Assembly: GCF_000317515.1 (NCBI RefSeq) | Contig: NC_019738.1 | Span: 6,846,001-6,910,000 of the forward strand | DNA length: 64,000 nt | Source: Allocoleopsis franciscana PCC 7113 | Lineage (GTDB): Bacteria > Cyanobacteriota > Cyanobacteriia > Cyanobacteriales > Coleofasciculaceae | Reading direction: 5' to 3' | Part shown: positions 39,340 to 49,570 of the stretch, one piece after another | Layout of the letters: each line of letters begins with the position of its first letter | How positions within the stretch are numbered: the first letter of the stretch is position 1 | Translations under genes and position numbers: made by a program | Notes under the pieces: generated by a model | Seen by the model: the letters and a program-made list of their open reading frames with translations, nothing else | What the model was told of the DNA's origin: nothing | Database searches by the model: none

Positions 39340-40119
39340 ATGAACCGCCCAGACTATCGAATCCCTTCAGATTACCGCATTTCTGAAGATAAAGCTGAGG
39401 AAGTTTTTACTCTTGCAGCTCAATTGTACGCTCAGCACAATCAGAGCTATTCTGTCAAAGAACTGATGGACGCTGGAACAGAGGCAAGAATTCCGCCAGA
39501 GTTTATTCAACAGGCGATCGATCAGCTTCAGATTCAGCATTCGCCCACCCCAAAACCCGTACCCATGGCGCAAAATAAAAAATACCTGATTGGTCTGGCG
39601 ATCGGGTTACCACTCCTTGCCGCCATTGCTGGGATCGGATGGCTTCTTGCCAGGAATGCTGCCACCAATGCACAGGTTCAACCACCATCCCCACCTGTAG
39701 AGCAACCGATTACAAGCCAACCTCCACTGACTAACCCCAATCCGGTGGTGACTAATTTCAAATGTGCAGGTTTAACTCTTTCAGGACAGAATTTTAGTGG
39801 CAAGAATCTGAGTCAAGCCGATTGCACCAGAGCGAATTTGACTAATGCTAATTTGAGTAAGACCAATCTGCAAAGCTCTAACCTGAGTAAGGCTGATTTA
39901 AGCAACGCTAACTTGCAAGGTGCAGATCTCAGGGGAGCCAATTTAGCTGAAGCCGATTTAAGCAACGCCAATTTGAGTGGTGCGAACCTGGAAGGTGCCA
40001 ACTTGAGCAAGACAGATTTGCGGGGGGCGAATCTGAATAATGCGAACATCAACAGAACCGATTTAACTGAAGCCAAGTTAGACGGTGCAAACGTCAACTT
40101 AAATGGCACTAAACAATAG
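39340..40119 (+). CDS. Membrane-anchored pentapeptide-repeat protein
   Basis: The 259-residue protein has an N-terminal helical domain (about 1-68; DKAEEVFTLAAQLYAQ...YSVKELMDAGTEARIPPEFIQQAI) seen before single membrane helices in cyanobacterial proteins. A membrane helix follows at about 82-104, then a proline-rich linker and about 20 pentapeptides (about 145-255). The repeat domain would lie outside the cytosol if the N-terminal domain is inside. Function is unknown. The only cysteines (KCAGLTL and QADCTRA) lie at the start of the repeat, possibly a cap. Confidence 0.8.
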   Translation: MNRPDYRIPSDYRISEDKAEEVFTLAAQLYAQHNQSYSVKELMDAGTEARIPPEFIQQAIDQLQIQHSPTPKPVPMAQNKKYLIGLAIGLPLLAAIAGIGWLLARNAATNAQVQPPSPPVEQPITSQPPLTNPNPVVTNFKCAGLTLSGQNFSGKNLSQADCTRANLTNANLSKTNLQSSNLSKADLSNANLQGADLRGANLAEADLSNANLSGANLEGANLSKTDLRGANLNNANINRTDLTEAKLDGANVNLNGTKQ

Positions 40120-40505
40120 AGTTAAGTCAAAGTCTGGAAAAGGGTGCAAGACTCGCTTCAAGTCCTGTGGACGCATGGTGCTGATGAAAAAGCTTTGAGT
40201 GGGGATGAACTGTTTCAAACACTTCAGAGAGCGATAAGCTGCGGCGCATCTAAATTGGATATGAAAATTTTTGAAAGGGGTGTGGGGTGTAGGGTGTGGG
40301 GTGTGAAGGTATACAAATTAAATGCGTAACAGCTTACATGGCAAGAGTCATCCCCGCTGGTTGACTGACAAAAGTGGGAAACAGAAGACGCAAGCTCAAT
40401 GGTAATAAGGAATACAGACGATAAGCAACCCGTGATGAACATCAGGAATTGTTCGCGCTAATATGTCGCGAACAGAGTACCCACCTCCCTCTCGCTGTTA
40501 CTCAG
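40120..40505. other. Non-coding spacer with a GTGTGGG tandem repeat
   Basis: This 386-bp gap separates the pentapeptide gene and the IS-rich zone. A run of GGTGTGGGGTGTAGGGTGTG and its continuation (40278-40303) is a short tandem repeat of 7-8 bp steps. No gene or RNA is evident. Confidence 0.5.
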
Positions 40506-40913
40506 TTACTCACGGCGTGTCGATTGACCAGAATCTTCCTTTGTAGAATACAAGTCCGCCCAACTTTGTTTGAGAGAGTCAATAGCCCTTTGCAACTCAT
40601 CAATTTGGACTCTTCTAGCTACCTGAATCACGCTATCGACGTGAGCACAACTACCAGCTTTTCCTAGATGTTTGTATCGAGAAGGCTTGTCCTTAGTAGG
40701 AAAAATCGGCTCGGTTGCCTGTAACTTGTAGTACCAGTAAGCTGCTCGTTTTCCTCGTGCTTGGTAACGAGCCACATAACATCCCTTGGGAGCGACTTCC
40801 CCCTCTTGCATAATTTGGCGAATTTTAGATTCGAGAGTTGTAATGGCTGCCTGTATTCGCTCAGCTCGGTCGGCTGTTTCCTGTTGTTTTTGATTGAGAG
40901 TAGGGACTGGCAC
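40506..40913 (-). CDS. Hypothetical protein with coiled N-terminus
   Basis: The 135-residue protein has a helical N-terminus rich in Gln, Ala and Glu (ETADRAERIQAAITTLESKIRQIM), a compact middle (GCYVARYQARGKRAAYWYYKLQA) and a helical C-terminus. The middle resembles small cyanobacterial proteins that occur beside insertion sequences, but I cannot name a family. It lies in a zone of transposase fragments. The basic, aromatic centre might bind nucleic acid; that is only inference. Confidence 0.5.
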   Translation of the reverse strand: MPVPTLNQKQQETADRAERIQAAITTLESKIRQIMQEGEVAPKGCYVARYQARGKRAAYWYYKLQATEPIFPTKDKPSRYKHLGKAGSCAHVDSVIQVARRVQIDELQRAIDSLKQSWADLYSTKEDSGQSTRRE

Positions 40914-41126
40914 AGTGGTTGCGCTCCTGCATAAAATAATACAGTTTCAGTTTAGTTCGCGACCATAAATCGCGAACAATTACCCAACCCAGCAATCGGC
41001 TCGGCTCTCCCGTATTTATGGTGATAAGTTTTTATAATATAATTCCAGAGATTCTTGACTTTTGTCTGGACTCGGAGCGATAGCGGAGAGTCTAGACAAC
41101 TTCTGCAATATTTGCCTTCCCTGGAT

Positions 41127-41664
41127 TCATGAATTTTGATAATCAAATAAACAAGCTAATAGTTTTTCCCGCAGAGAATCAAAATTTTTAAAGCCATAAC
41201 TTTGACGAATAATTAACTTAATTTTGTTGTTGATTCCCTCCATCACCCCACTGGTTGTACGATTGATAAAGTAATGACAAATTTCCGGCAGATGAGCTTC
41301 CAGGGTATCGGCTGTCTTCCCTAAAATGATCCGGGCATAAGTCAGCCACTTTTGCATCCGTCTTAAGCCCATTTTTAAGCTGCTACTCGTTTCATAAATA
41401 TCTCTTAATTCTTCTTTGAGTTCATAGGCAATCCTTAAGCAAGCCGACTGATTTAATAAGTGGTCTAGCTCAATTTTTTCTTCGAGGGTTAAGTCTTGAC
41501 TATTCTTGAGAAGCAAACAACGATTTTTTCACCCTTTCAAGTTTAATAGGAGACGAATTTGATTCAGAGCTTTGTTAACTAATTGCATCACATGAAATCT
41601 GTCAATTACTGTGAGAGCATTAGGAAAAACCTCCTTGATAACTTTTTGAAATCCTCCCCACATA
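41127..41664 (-). pseudogene. ISL3 family transposase remnant, truncated by IS630
   Basis: The longest piece (41127-41516) encodes the C-terminal part of an ISL3-type DDE transposase: ARIILGKTADTLEAHLPEICHYFINRTTSGVMEGINNKIKLI. Upstream in another frame (to about 41664) lies WGGFQKVIKEVFPNA and IDRFHVMQLVNKALNQIR, also ISL3. A frame change separates them, and the N-terminal half is absent. The remnant is cut exactly at the left end of the IS630-type element at 41665. Not functional. Confidence 0.8.
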
Positions 41665-42619
41665 TAGCAATCCTAAATGATTCGTGAACATGAGTTATAC
41701 ATAAAGATTTTCGGAAAATCGAAGACTTGATGATGAGTAATGAGTTCAAATAATCTCTTGACTGCCGCGAAGGATTTACATAAGTGGTAAAACTCTCTCA
41801 CAAATCTTTTGGCATACAGCCAAATGTCTTCCACAGGATTTTGTTCTGGGTCATTGGGAGCAAACTGAATACAAGTAACTTTCCATTCGTTCTCATCAAG
41901 TCCTTGATTTACGGAATCTAAGTACGCTCTAAATTCAACCGAACGATGATAGCTGGCTCCATCCCTCTCTCAAGGCAATACGGCTTTGAGGATACTGCCT
42001 GAGTAAGTATTGCACGAAGGCAATCGCGCTCTGTGAATTCCCCTGTTTATAAGGCTTAACCCAAAATTCCTGTGTGTAATAGTTAAGCGCACCAAAATAC
42101 GTCTGTCTTTGCCGCTCGTTGATTACGAGAACTTCAATTCGTTCTTTTGTATTACCCCAGACATAACCACAGATGTCCCCCCATAACAGAAGTTTGTAGT
42201 AGCTCTGGTTTGATTCATACACCACGCCAAAACTATCTTCGACGTGTTCCTTTAGTTCGTCTAAATGCCAGTAATTCTTTTGTTTGAGCCAGCTAATAAC
42301 TGTTTGTTTTTGCACATCATTAAGATAACCTCTCGACCCTTGATGCTTAAGTCTCAATCCGACAATGCCCTGTGACAAAAACGCATATTTCCACTTATTG
42401 ACAAATCCTACAGACACGCGCAAAATCTCTCCAATCTGAGCATGAGTGTAGTTTTGCATTACCATCTGCACAGCCAGCGCTCGTTTTAGTTCCCTGGAGT
42501 CTGGGTTTCCTTGAATGAAATCCATCAACTCTTCCATTGCTCAACAACGCCTCCTCCTGCTATGGCTTATTTAAGCATATCGATGAGTCTGAGTTTTCAC
42601 AAATGATTTAGGATTGCTA
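41665..42619 (-). mobile_element. IS630-type insertion sequence, 955 bp, frame-disrupted
   Basis: Terminal inverted repeats beginning TAGCAATCCTAAAT face each other at 41665 and 42619, with TA at both borders, the IS630 target duplication. The transposase starts at 42537 on the minus strand. It has an N-terminal helix-turn-helix (MQNYTHAQIGEILRVSVGFVNKWK). The frame breaks at about 41935. The downstream frame then supplies DGASYHRS with the second catalytic Asp and PNDPEQNPVEDIW with the catalytic Glu. A +1 shift would join the two parts. It may be a decayed copy or a programmed frameshift; IS630 elements are known for the latter. Confidence 0.85.
41690..42537 (-). pseudogene. IS630-type transposase in two frames
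   Basis: Frame 1 (42537 to 41935, 200 residues) contains the winged helix-turn-helix, LKQKNYWHLDELKEHVE and the start of the DDE domain (NERQRQTYFGALNYYTQEFW). Frame 2 (about 41955 to 41690) contains DGASYHRSVEFRAYLDS and the NDPEQNPVED motif. No homopolymer lies at the junction, which weakens the case for programmed slippage. Confidence 0.75.
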
Positions 42620-42799
42620 TATTTGCGGATTGGTTGGAATTGGGTGAAAACAGCTTTACTCAGAGGTTGGAAGTTGTTTGAGACTTTTTGTTTAACCGGC
42701 AATTTTGACCCCTCTCCAGCTATCGCTTCTCGAAAACAACATCAGCAAAGCCTCTATACTTTGGAGTTTCAAGTACGCTCCTTTGATTATGCTTGTTGA
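42620..42799 (+). pseudogene. Possible C-terminal fragment of another transposase
   Basis: An open frame reads GWNWVKTALLRGWKLFETF and PAIASRKQHQQSLYTLEFQVRSF before a stop at 42799. Its tail resembles the C-terminal end of a cyanobacterial transposase, perhaps IS4-like, but I cannot be certain. The 5' part is absent, cut at the IS630 border. Confidence 0.3.
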
Positions 42800-42927
42800 G
42801 TTTTGTCAGTCAACCAGGTCATCCCCGAATAGCTGATCAAGTGAATTTTCCATCTGTAGGGTGTGTTAACGGAGTGTAACGCACCCTACTTTAAGTGCAT
42901 GTTTAATGGAGCAAAGACCCCTAATAC

Positions 42928-43725
42928 TTAATAGCCGTTTGCGCCTGTATACAGTTCATAGGCGTATTTTACTCGTTCAACTTGGGTGTTGAAGGAGCCA
43001 TCGGGATAGAGGTTGATTAAGCGAAATCCGGGGTTGGTGTTGTCCAAGGCAAAGTTGTCACTTTTGGGCATAAACTGAAAGCAAGTTGAGGGACAACCCA
43101 GGTAGTGAACACCGTGACGCGATCGCTCAAATTCCTGATGAATATGACCAAAGACGACCAAACGCACCTGTGGATGGCGATCAATAATGGCAAACAGCTC
43201 ATCCGCATTCCTTAGGGAAAAGCGATCAAGCCAATCGGAATGGACTGAAAAGGGTGGATGATGGAAACTAATGAGAGTCGGTTGTTCAGGGTTCTGTTGT
43301 AACTGTAGTTCGAGCCAAGCTAAACTTTCGGGTGATAGCTGACCATAGACATGTCCTGAAACGGCTGAGCTTAGTAACAGAAACTGCCAGCCTCCGGCAG
43401 AGAAAGACTTTTTTGGGGAAATCGGAGCCTGATTGAACACTTGAGCAATTACTGAAGGTTGGTCATGGTTACCGGGTAGCCAGTAGGTTGGGATTCCTAA
43501 AGGTTTGAGCCTGTCTTGCAGATACTGATAAGATTCCGGTGTCCCATCTTGAGATAAGTCTCCCGTGAGCAGCAGGAGATTGGGTTGGGGTAACAATTTT
43601 TGCAATTGTTCGATAACGGCATGGAAAGACTTCGCTGTCGGAAGTCCTAAGAGTTCTTGGCTGGGATTGGCAAACAGGTGAATATCTGTAACTTGAGCAA
43701 TTAGTAATGGAGAGGCTTGGGTCAT
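42928..43725 (-). CDS. cpdA: Cyclic-nucleotide phosphodiesterase CpdA-like metallophosphoesterase
   Basis: The 265-residue protein has the full set of metallophosphoesterase motifs: D-x-H (TDIHLF, about residue 14), GD (LTGDLSQD), GNHD (LPGNHDQP), HHPP, and GHIH (VFGHIHQEF). The layout and length match CpdA, which hydrolyses 3',5'-cAMP and may act on other phosphodiesters. It is monocistronic and located 340 bp from tRNA-Cys. cAMP signalling is important in cyanobacterial motility, but nothing here links it to the Pix-like operon. ATG 43725 gives the full first strand. Confidence 0.85.
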   Translation of the reverse strand: MTQASPLLIAQVTDIHLFANPSQELLGLPTAKSFHAVIEQLQKLLPQPNLLLLTGDLSQDGTPESYQYLQDRLKPLGIPTYWLPGNHDQPSVIAQVFNQAPISPKKSFSAGGWQFLLLSSAVSGHVYGQLSPESLAWLELQLQQNPEQPTLISFHHPPFSVHSDWLDRFSLRNADELFAIIDRHPQVRLVVFGHIHQEFERSRHGVHYLGCPSTCFQFMPKSDNFALDNTNPGFRLINLYPDGSFNTQVERVKYAYELYTGANGY

Positions 43726-44038
43726 ATCAGGCTCAACGTAAAAGGAATCTGACTCACGACCTGAACATAGATATTCAGGAAATATCTGGCACCCAGATTG
43801 TAGTTGTCACTCAATCGAACAGGGTGTTTTTCGTGGCACATCTACATAGATGTGATCAGTAGCAATAATTTTAGGTGTATAGCAATGCAACAGTATTTCT
43901 ACATAATTTATACATAATTTCTGATGGGTACCAGGATAATCTTATGACTGAGAGTTCACCGGGGATGATAAACTAGACTGGATGTGACTCAGTTGGTACC
44001 GATTTATTGCCACAGAGCTAGAAAAAACTAGCATCTGG

Positions 44039-44047
44039 TGATATAAT
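44039..44047 (+). promoter_or_regulatory. Extended -10 promoter of tRNA-Cys
   Basis: TGA-TATAAT at 44039-44047 forms an extended -10 element. Transcription would begin near 44054, about 10 bases before the tRNA. No good -35 box is seen at the right spacing. Confidence 0.6.
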
Positions 44048-44063
44048 AGAAAGCCAAGCTTAC

Positions 44064-44135
<72 letters not shown>

Positions 44136-44141
44136 TTTTGT

Positions 44142-44210
44142 TGTACATTTGTCCATTAAAGAGTTATTTGTCAGTTTTAAAGACTTAATGTCCAAAACTG
44201 CGAGTTTTGG
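44142..44210 (+). repeat. tRNA-side transposon end with TnsB-type binding repeats
   Basis: Starts TGTACA, the tip seen in V-K elements, followed by TTTGTCCATTAA, GAGTTATTTGTCAGTTTTAA and GACTTAATGTCC in series. These are repeated (T)TGTC...TTAA units. The order and spacing match the other end (57971-58035) read in reverse. A small perfect hairpin CCAAAACT-GCG-AGTTTTGG follows at 44192-44210. Confidence 0.85.
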
Positions 44211-44255
44211 TCGTTTCAGGTTCTTACATTACTTCATCTCAACCAAAAATCAGTA

Positions 44256-45403
44256 GACATCTCCGAAATATAATTAAAAACCGAAAATAAAGTGGTAATA
44301 TTATAATTTACTTTTTAATTTTTACAGTAAAATGAGTAATATACCAGAGTACCTTGAAAAAAATCAACAAGAAAGTAAACGATTAATTGGACTAGAGTAC
44401 GAACAGTTACAGCAATTAATAGCTGCCGCTGAATTATTACATCAACAGAAAGATATCGAGATTGAGCAAAGAAAAGTAAGGATAAACAAGGCAGGAGGAG
44501 GTAGAAGACCAAAACTATCAGTCAAAGACCAAATAATATTAACTTTGGTATATCTACACCCGGAGCCAACATTCCAGATGCTAGGAGTCCAGTTCGGAGT
44601 TAGTGAATCAACAGCGAATGACATATTTCACTACTGGTCAGAGCTATTGAGGGAATTGCTGCCTGCTAGTCTGCTGGAACAAGTAAAAAAAATCCCGGTG
44701 AGTATAAATGGGTGCAAGAAATTCTCGCCGAGTTGGAGTTAATAGTGGATAGCTGTGAACAGCCAATACCGAGACCCAAGGACTATCAAGAACAAAAAAA
44801 GTTTTATTCAGGCAAAAAGAAAAACCATACTTTGAAAAATCAATTAATTGTCACACCAAATGGACAAGAGATTGTAGATGTTATAGTGGGAAAGCCAGGG
44901 CCGACTAGCGACATAAATATTTGGAGAGAAGGTCAATCCAAGTTAGCTCCAACACAAAAATTCAAAGGAGATAAAGGCTATATAGGAGAAGTCCAAATAG
45001 AAACTCCTCAAAAAAAGCCGAGAGCCAGGGAATTAAGCCAAGAAGAAAAACAAAAAAATCGAGAGAAAGCGAGTGAGAGAATATTTGTTGAACACGTAAT
45101 TAGATTACTAAAGATTTTCCGTGTAGCCCAAGAAAGGTTTCGCCTAAGAGCCAAGAGTTATCAGAGAATAATTCTTCTAGTGTGTGGATTAGTCAGATTA
45201 AGGATTGGGACGTTATTTATAAATAGCTCAGTCTGCGACTAAATCGATAAACATTTTAGATAAAAAATAGATATATTTGGGATAATTATTGATTTGAATT
45301 AGCTGTAGCCCTAATAAAAACGTTGAAATGGTTCAAATTACCCGGCTGCGTTAAATACTTCAAAAGCAGTCAGAGACTGCTTTTGGCTATTTTCGGAGAT
45401 GTC
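44256..45403 (+). mobile_element. IS5-type insertion sequence, 1148 bp
   Basis: Inverted repeats GACATCTCCGAAAT (left) and its near-perfect match at the right border 45403 are each flanked by TA, a 2-bp target duplication. It lies 114 bp inside the tRNA-side transposon end. A hairpin CAAAAGCAGTC-AGA-GACTGCTTTTG sits just inside the right end (45361-45385) and may protect the transposase gene from outside transcription. Confidence 0.85.
44332..45242 (+). CDS. IS5-type transposase in two frames joined at an A-run
   Basis: Frame 1 (44332-44742) has a helix-turn-helix (LSVKDQIILTLVYLHPEPTF, GVSESTANDIFHYW). Frame 2 (to 45242) has the DDE_Tnp_4-like domain (SGKKKNHTLKNQLIV, GDKGYIG, ERIFVEHVIRLLKIF). 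At 44684-44691 an A8 run in GTAAAAAAAATCCC lets a -1 shift join the two into EQVKKNPGEYKWVQEIL, a natural reading. It may therefore be expressed by slippage rather than broken. The combined length of about 305 residues fits the family. Confidence 0.75.
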
Positions 45404-45722
45404 TAATAAGACTCCCCTGACGGCGAAGACAAATAAGTTGCTAGGGGGAAAGGCTCCATCGGAGTATCTGGCGAATTTGGAGGCGCAGGGGATGTCAAGA
45501 CAGCGGATTGATGAGATTTTGCGATCGCATTTAATTGAGCCGGAGACATTGCGGAATGATGATTTTGAGGGGTTTTTTGAGGCGAGGACACAGGCGTTGT
45601 TGGCAATGATTGGTAAGGCGATGGGTAAGAGCTCGACGGTAGAGGCGTCTGAAGGGCTGGCAAATGGCAAGGCACAGCAAAATGGATTTTATTCTCACAA
45701 TGGGATGGGGGAATTGAGCTAA
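45399..45722 (+). pseudogene. C-terminal stub of a DUF262/GmrSD-like protein
   Basis: The open frame gives NKTPLTAKTNKLLGGKAPSEYL and DEILRSHLIEPETLRNDDFEGFFEARTQALL, the C-terminal signature seen in DUF262-containing proteins, some of which are modification-dependent restriction enzymes. The 5' part is missing, and the ATG at 45399 is supplied by the IS right end (GATGTCTA). A short further frame (about 45744-45876; GETWEEEELVDIRLAEDL) is another unidentified remnant. Not functional, but it shows that defence genes were once carried here. Confidence 0.65.
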
Positions 45723-45969
45723 ATCCAGCTTTTAGTCTGGCGATAGCTCGTCCGATGCAGAACTGCAAAAACTCGGTCAACGACTTGTTAAACCAAATGG
45801 CGAAACGTGGGAGGAGGAAGAACTGGTGGATATTCGATTGGCTGAAGATTTGAAGCGGAGACAACAAAAAAGGTGATCGGGTTGACTGCACCAAGCGTGG
45901 ATGTGATGCAGTTTGCCACTAAAGAGCGCTTTTTATGGGGCTATCCCAACTTTGACAACGTTAGCTGGA

Positions 45970-46296
45970 TTAGCTCTGTGACAGACTCTCAGAGACTGGA
46001 TCAAGCCTGTTTTCTGGGAGTGATACAGTTTTGTATGCCTGATAAGGGTGATTCGGTTGATCTGGGTATCTAAGTTCCAGCAAACCCTCCGTTAGTAAGA
46101 AGTCCAGATGATGAGTCCGAATAGTGTGTGTGCTACGGTTCAACAGTTCAGCCAAGGTCTTGAGTGGCAGATAACGTCCTGAACAAAGTTCTAGAATAAC
46201 GCGCTGCACTAACTGCGGTTCTGCTCGTTTCGTTTCGCGAACAGGGGTAGCAACTTTCCATAACTGGGGTTTGCTGTAAAAACCGGAAACCCTTAG
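45970..46296 (-). pseudogene. C-terminal remnant of an AlbA_2/ATP-binding type protein
   Basis: The minus-strand frame reads LCSGRYLPLKTLAELLNRSTHTIRTHHLDFLLTEG and ELRYPDQPNHPYQAY. This is the C-terminal winged-helix part found in Schlafen-like AlbA_2 ATP-binding proteins. It can be followed upstream to about 46296 (FYSKPQLWKVATPV), where the next IS begins. Everything upstream is lost. A different relative of the same family lies at 47923-51211. Confidence 0.6.
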
Positions 46297-46317
46297 CTAT
46301 AAATAGTTTGAGCGGTC

Positions 46318-47828
46318 TTGAAAGTTGTTCAGCTCCCAGGAAATCTGGTAGAATCCCACAAAATCCTTGTACCAAGAGCAGGGAAAATGTACAGAAAAGC
46401 TTCCTCAAGCCCGACCCCACCGGAAAACTTTGAGCTGCCCTTTGAGGGAAAGTTATCACAAGATAACCGTTGGGTAATCATGGCAAATCTGATACCCTGG
46501 GATGAATTTGAAGAGGAATACGCCAAAATTTTTTCTATTGATATGGGGGCACCTGCGCTGCCATTTCGGATGGCATTGGGTTCATTAATAATCAAAGAAA
46601 GATTAGGAATAAGCGATCGGGAAACAGTAGAACAAATAAAAGAAAACCCTTACTTACAATACTTTATAGGGAGAAAGCATTACAGCAACGAAGCCCCTTA
46701 TGATGCCTCACTTTTGGTAAGATTTAGAGAAAGGATAAATGTTGATTTAGTAAATCAAATAAATCAAAGAATGGTAAAGAAGATTCAGGAAGAAACAGAG
46801 GAGGAATCTAAAAAAAAAGCTCACTCTCAGAAAGGCAAGAAACAAGAGAAAGCCCGAATCAAGGGAAATTAATTCTGGATGCTACCTGTGCGCCAGGAGA
46901 TATCAGCTATCCCAATGACTTGGGTCTATTAAATCAAGCCAGAGTCAAAACGGAAAAGATAATAGATACTCTCTATAAGCCCCTAAAAGGGAGACTAAAG
47001 AAAAAGCCAAAAACTTATAGAAACCTCGCTCGGAAAGATTACTTGAAAGTCGCCAAAAAACGGAGATCGTCAAGAAAAGAGAGAAGAAAAGCTATAAAAA
47101 AACAACTGAAATATATAAAAAGAAATTTATCACACATTGACCAGCTCCTTCAGACAGGAGAAGCACTTGAGGGTTTGAGCATCTCTCAATATAAGAGCTT
47201 GCTGGTGGTGGCGGAAGTTTACCGTCAACAGCAATGGATGTATGAGAATAAAGCCCAGAGAATTGACGACAGAATAGTCAGTTTAAGTCAGCCCCATATC
47301 CGTCCAATTGTGAGAGGAAAAGCCGGAAAACCTGTAGAATTTGGAGCTAAACTAGCAGCAAGCGTCAGAGATGGATATGTCTTTTTAGACCGTATAAGCT
47401 GGGATAACTTTAATGAAGCCGGAGACTTAAAAGCCCAAATAGAAGCATTTAAACAGCACACAGGAGTCTATCCCGAATCAGTACATGTAGATAGAATTTA
47501 TCGAAATCGCGAGAATCGAGCATTCTGTAAAGAAAGAGGGATTAGAATAAGTGGCCCCCCCTTAGGCAGACCTCCAGCTAATGTCAGCTCAGACAAAAAG
47601 AAACAAGCCTTAGACGACGAGAAGGTTCGCAATGCTATTGAAGGAAAATTTGGCATCTCAAAGCGAAGATTTAGCTTGAATCGCGTCATGGCTAAACTGC
47701 CTCATACTTCTCAAACGGCTATTGCTATCACTTTTTTAGTCATGAATCTTTCCACCCTGCTACGGCAGTTTTTTTGTCTTTTTTTGTGCAATACACAACA
47801 TCACGCCTTTTTTCTCGATAACTATTAA
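46318..47828 (+). mobile_element. IS5/IS1182-type insertion sequence with transposase in two frames
   Basis: Frame 1 (46318-46872; probable start ATG 46387) has the DUF772-type N-terminus (FRMALGSLIIKERLGISDRETVEQIKENPYLQYFIG). Frame 2 (read from about 46820 after the shift, to 47828) carries the DDE domain (VHVDRIYRNRENRAFCKERGIRISGPPLGRP). An A9 run at 46810-46818 allows a -1 shift, after which the frame reads NQGKLILDATCAPGDISYP, the family norm. This points to slippage or programmed frameshift. I could not locate convincing terminal repeats, so element borders are only roughly 46300-47870. Confidence 0.75.
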
Positions 47829-49570
47829 TTCGGCTTATGCTTGTGGGAATTAACAACAACAAAAGCTCATTATTATTCCAGGATTAAATAACTGATTAAT
47901 CCATCGGTTGTTTTTCGCCGACTTATTCAGCAAGCCCTAACTGAAAATCTTCGCTATCCTCTAAACGAGGCTCGTTATGCTCGGAGTGAGGCTCGTTATG
48001 CTCAGAGGGTAGCGCCTTATGCTCGGAGCTAAATACCTTATGCTCGGAGCTAGAGGCATTATGCTCGGAGCCTGAGAGTAATGAAAACAAATCCGGTTGC
48101 TCTTGGTTTGGCAAATTGTAGTGAGTTCCGCGACCGCGACCAGATTGTTGTAACCAACCATTTCTCACAAGACGCTTGAGACATTCGCCTATTTCTCTAG
48201 GATGTTCCTGCCTATAACATTGAATGTCAGTATTAGTGATTTCTCCAAGTCGATGCGCTAGCACCAAGACAATCCGGTCTAGCTCAGTCAGGCTGCAATA
48301 AGAATCATTACCTACAATTTCCCTTAATTCTTTCTCAACATTTTCGGGAATCAAGCTGACCATTGGTAGAACAACTAATGTCATATCTAGGTCTAATTTT
48401 TCTGACACCAAGGGTCTAAACCATTGCTGTTCTCTCCAAGCGCGGAGAATCTTCTGAAAGCCAGAGCCTGCTTTTTCCCCCAGACCGAGCATTTGAAACA
48501 TTCTTTGCAGATTAGGGTTGCGAGGATCGGTATAACCACCCTCGTAAAGGCGCTGAAGCGGGATTCTAAGGCGACCCGGATTAGAGAATAAAAAACCTTC
48601 TTTACGTTTGATAACTAAGATAGGGCGAGTAGATTGATGAAATGCATGAATAAGAGTGTTTACCAAAGCTTCACGTAAGGCTTCATGCACATGGGTTTCA
48701 CCCTGACGTACAGCATCTTTGTCAAGTTTAAATGGAACATCTAGGTCATTAACTAGACGACCATAAACACGATAGTAAAAGTTGAAAAGATTAGGCTCCC
48801 ATTTGCCGTCAAGCGTCAGTCGATACGTCCATCGTGTTTCTGGATTTTCAGACAACTGCTCCTGATAATCAAGCTGGTGGTGAGGAAGAGCATCTAGGAG
48901 ACTGCGTTCCCGACCAAACATGAGCAGACCCGCTAGTGTCAGTCCTTCTGTACCTGTGCTGCGATTGCGACGCCAACCACCTAGCTGACAGAGCAGATTC
49001 CGATCATCTAGTGCCAGCCAAGGGTGATCGGGTTCCCTAGAACTAAACCGTTGACGAAAGGATTTCAGTGTCTCTGGGTCGAGGTCAGTCAAGTCAAACC
49101 CTTCTAAAATCTGAAAGTCTTGAGGGTCATTACTGGCATCCCGTAGCATCTGCTGCACTTCCTCTGGAGTGCAACGGTAATCTCCCTCATGATTACGCTT
49201 GTAGGTACCAGTCATGGGGTTATTGTTGATATACACAGGTCGCTGGGTACGTGTGGCTCTGGATACCCAAATAGTGACTAGGCTGTATCCATCAACTTTT
49301 ACAACTTGCACATCAGAGTTAGAACAGATTGGGGCATTGAGCTTTTGTAGGTTGTTATGAATATCCCAGAAGTTTTTCTGTGCGCCATTGGGGTTGCGTA
49401 CCCCAGAAATTACGAGCCTACCCTTACTCTCGCTTACACCGAGAACAATATAGCCTCCATCTGTATTGGCAAAGGCGGATACCGTTTCCCACAAATCTTT
49501 TGGTAATCCTCCATCGGCAGACTTGAACTCAATGTCTTGGTCTTCTCCGATGTCTAGACGTTGTAGTAAC

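Noticed and set aside
44332-45242. Possible cas12k remnant beside the tRNA-side end
   Set aside because: The encoded protein is an IS5-type transposase with IS borders; no RuvC-like Cas12k motifs are visible.
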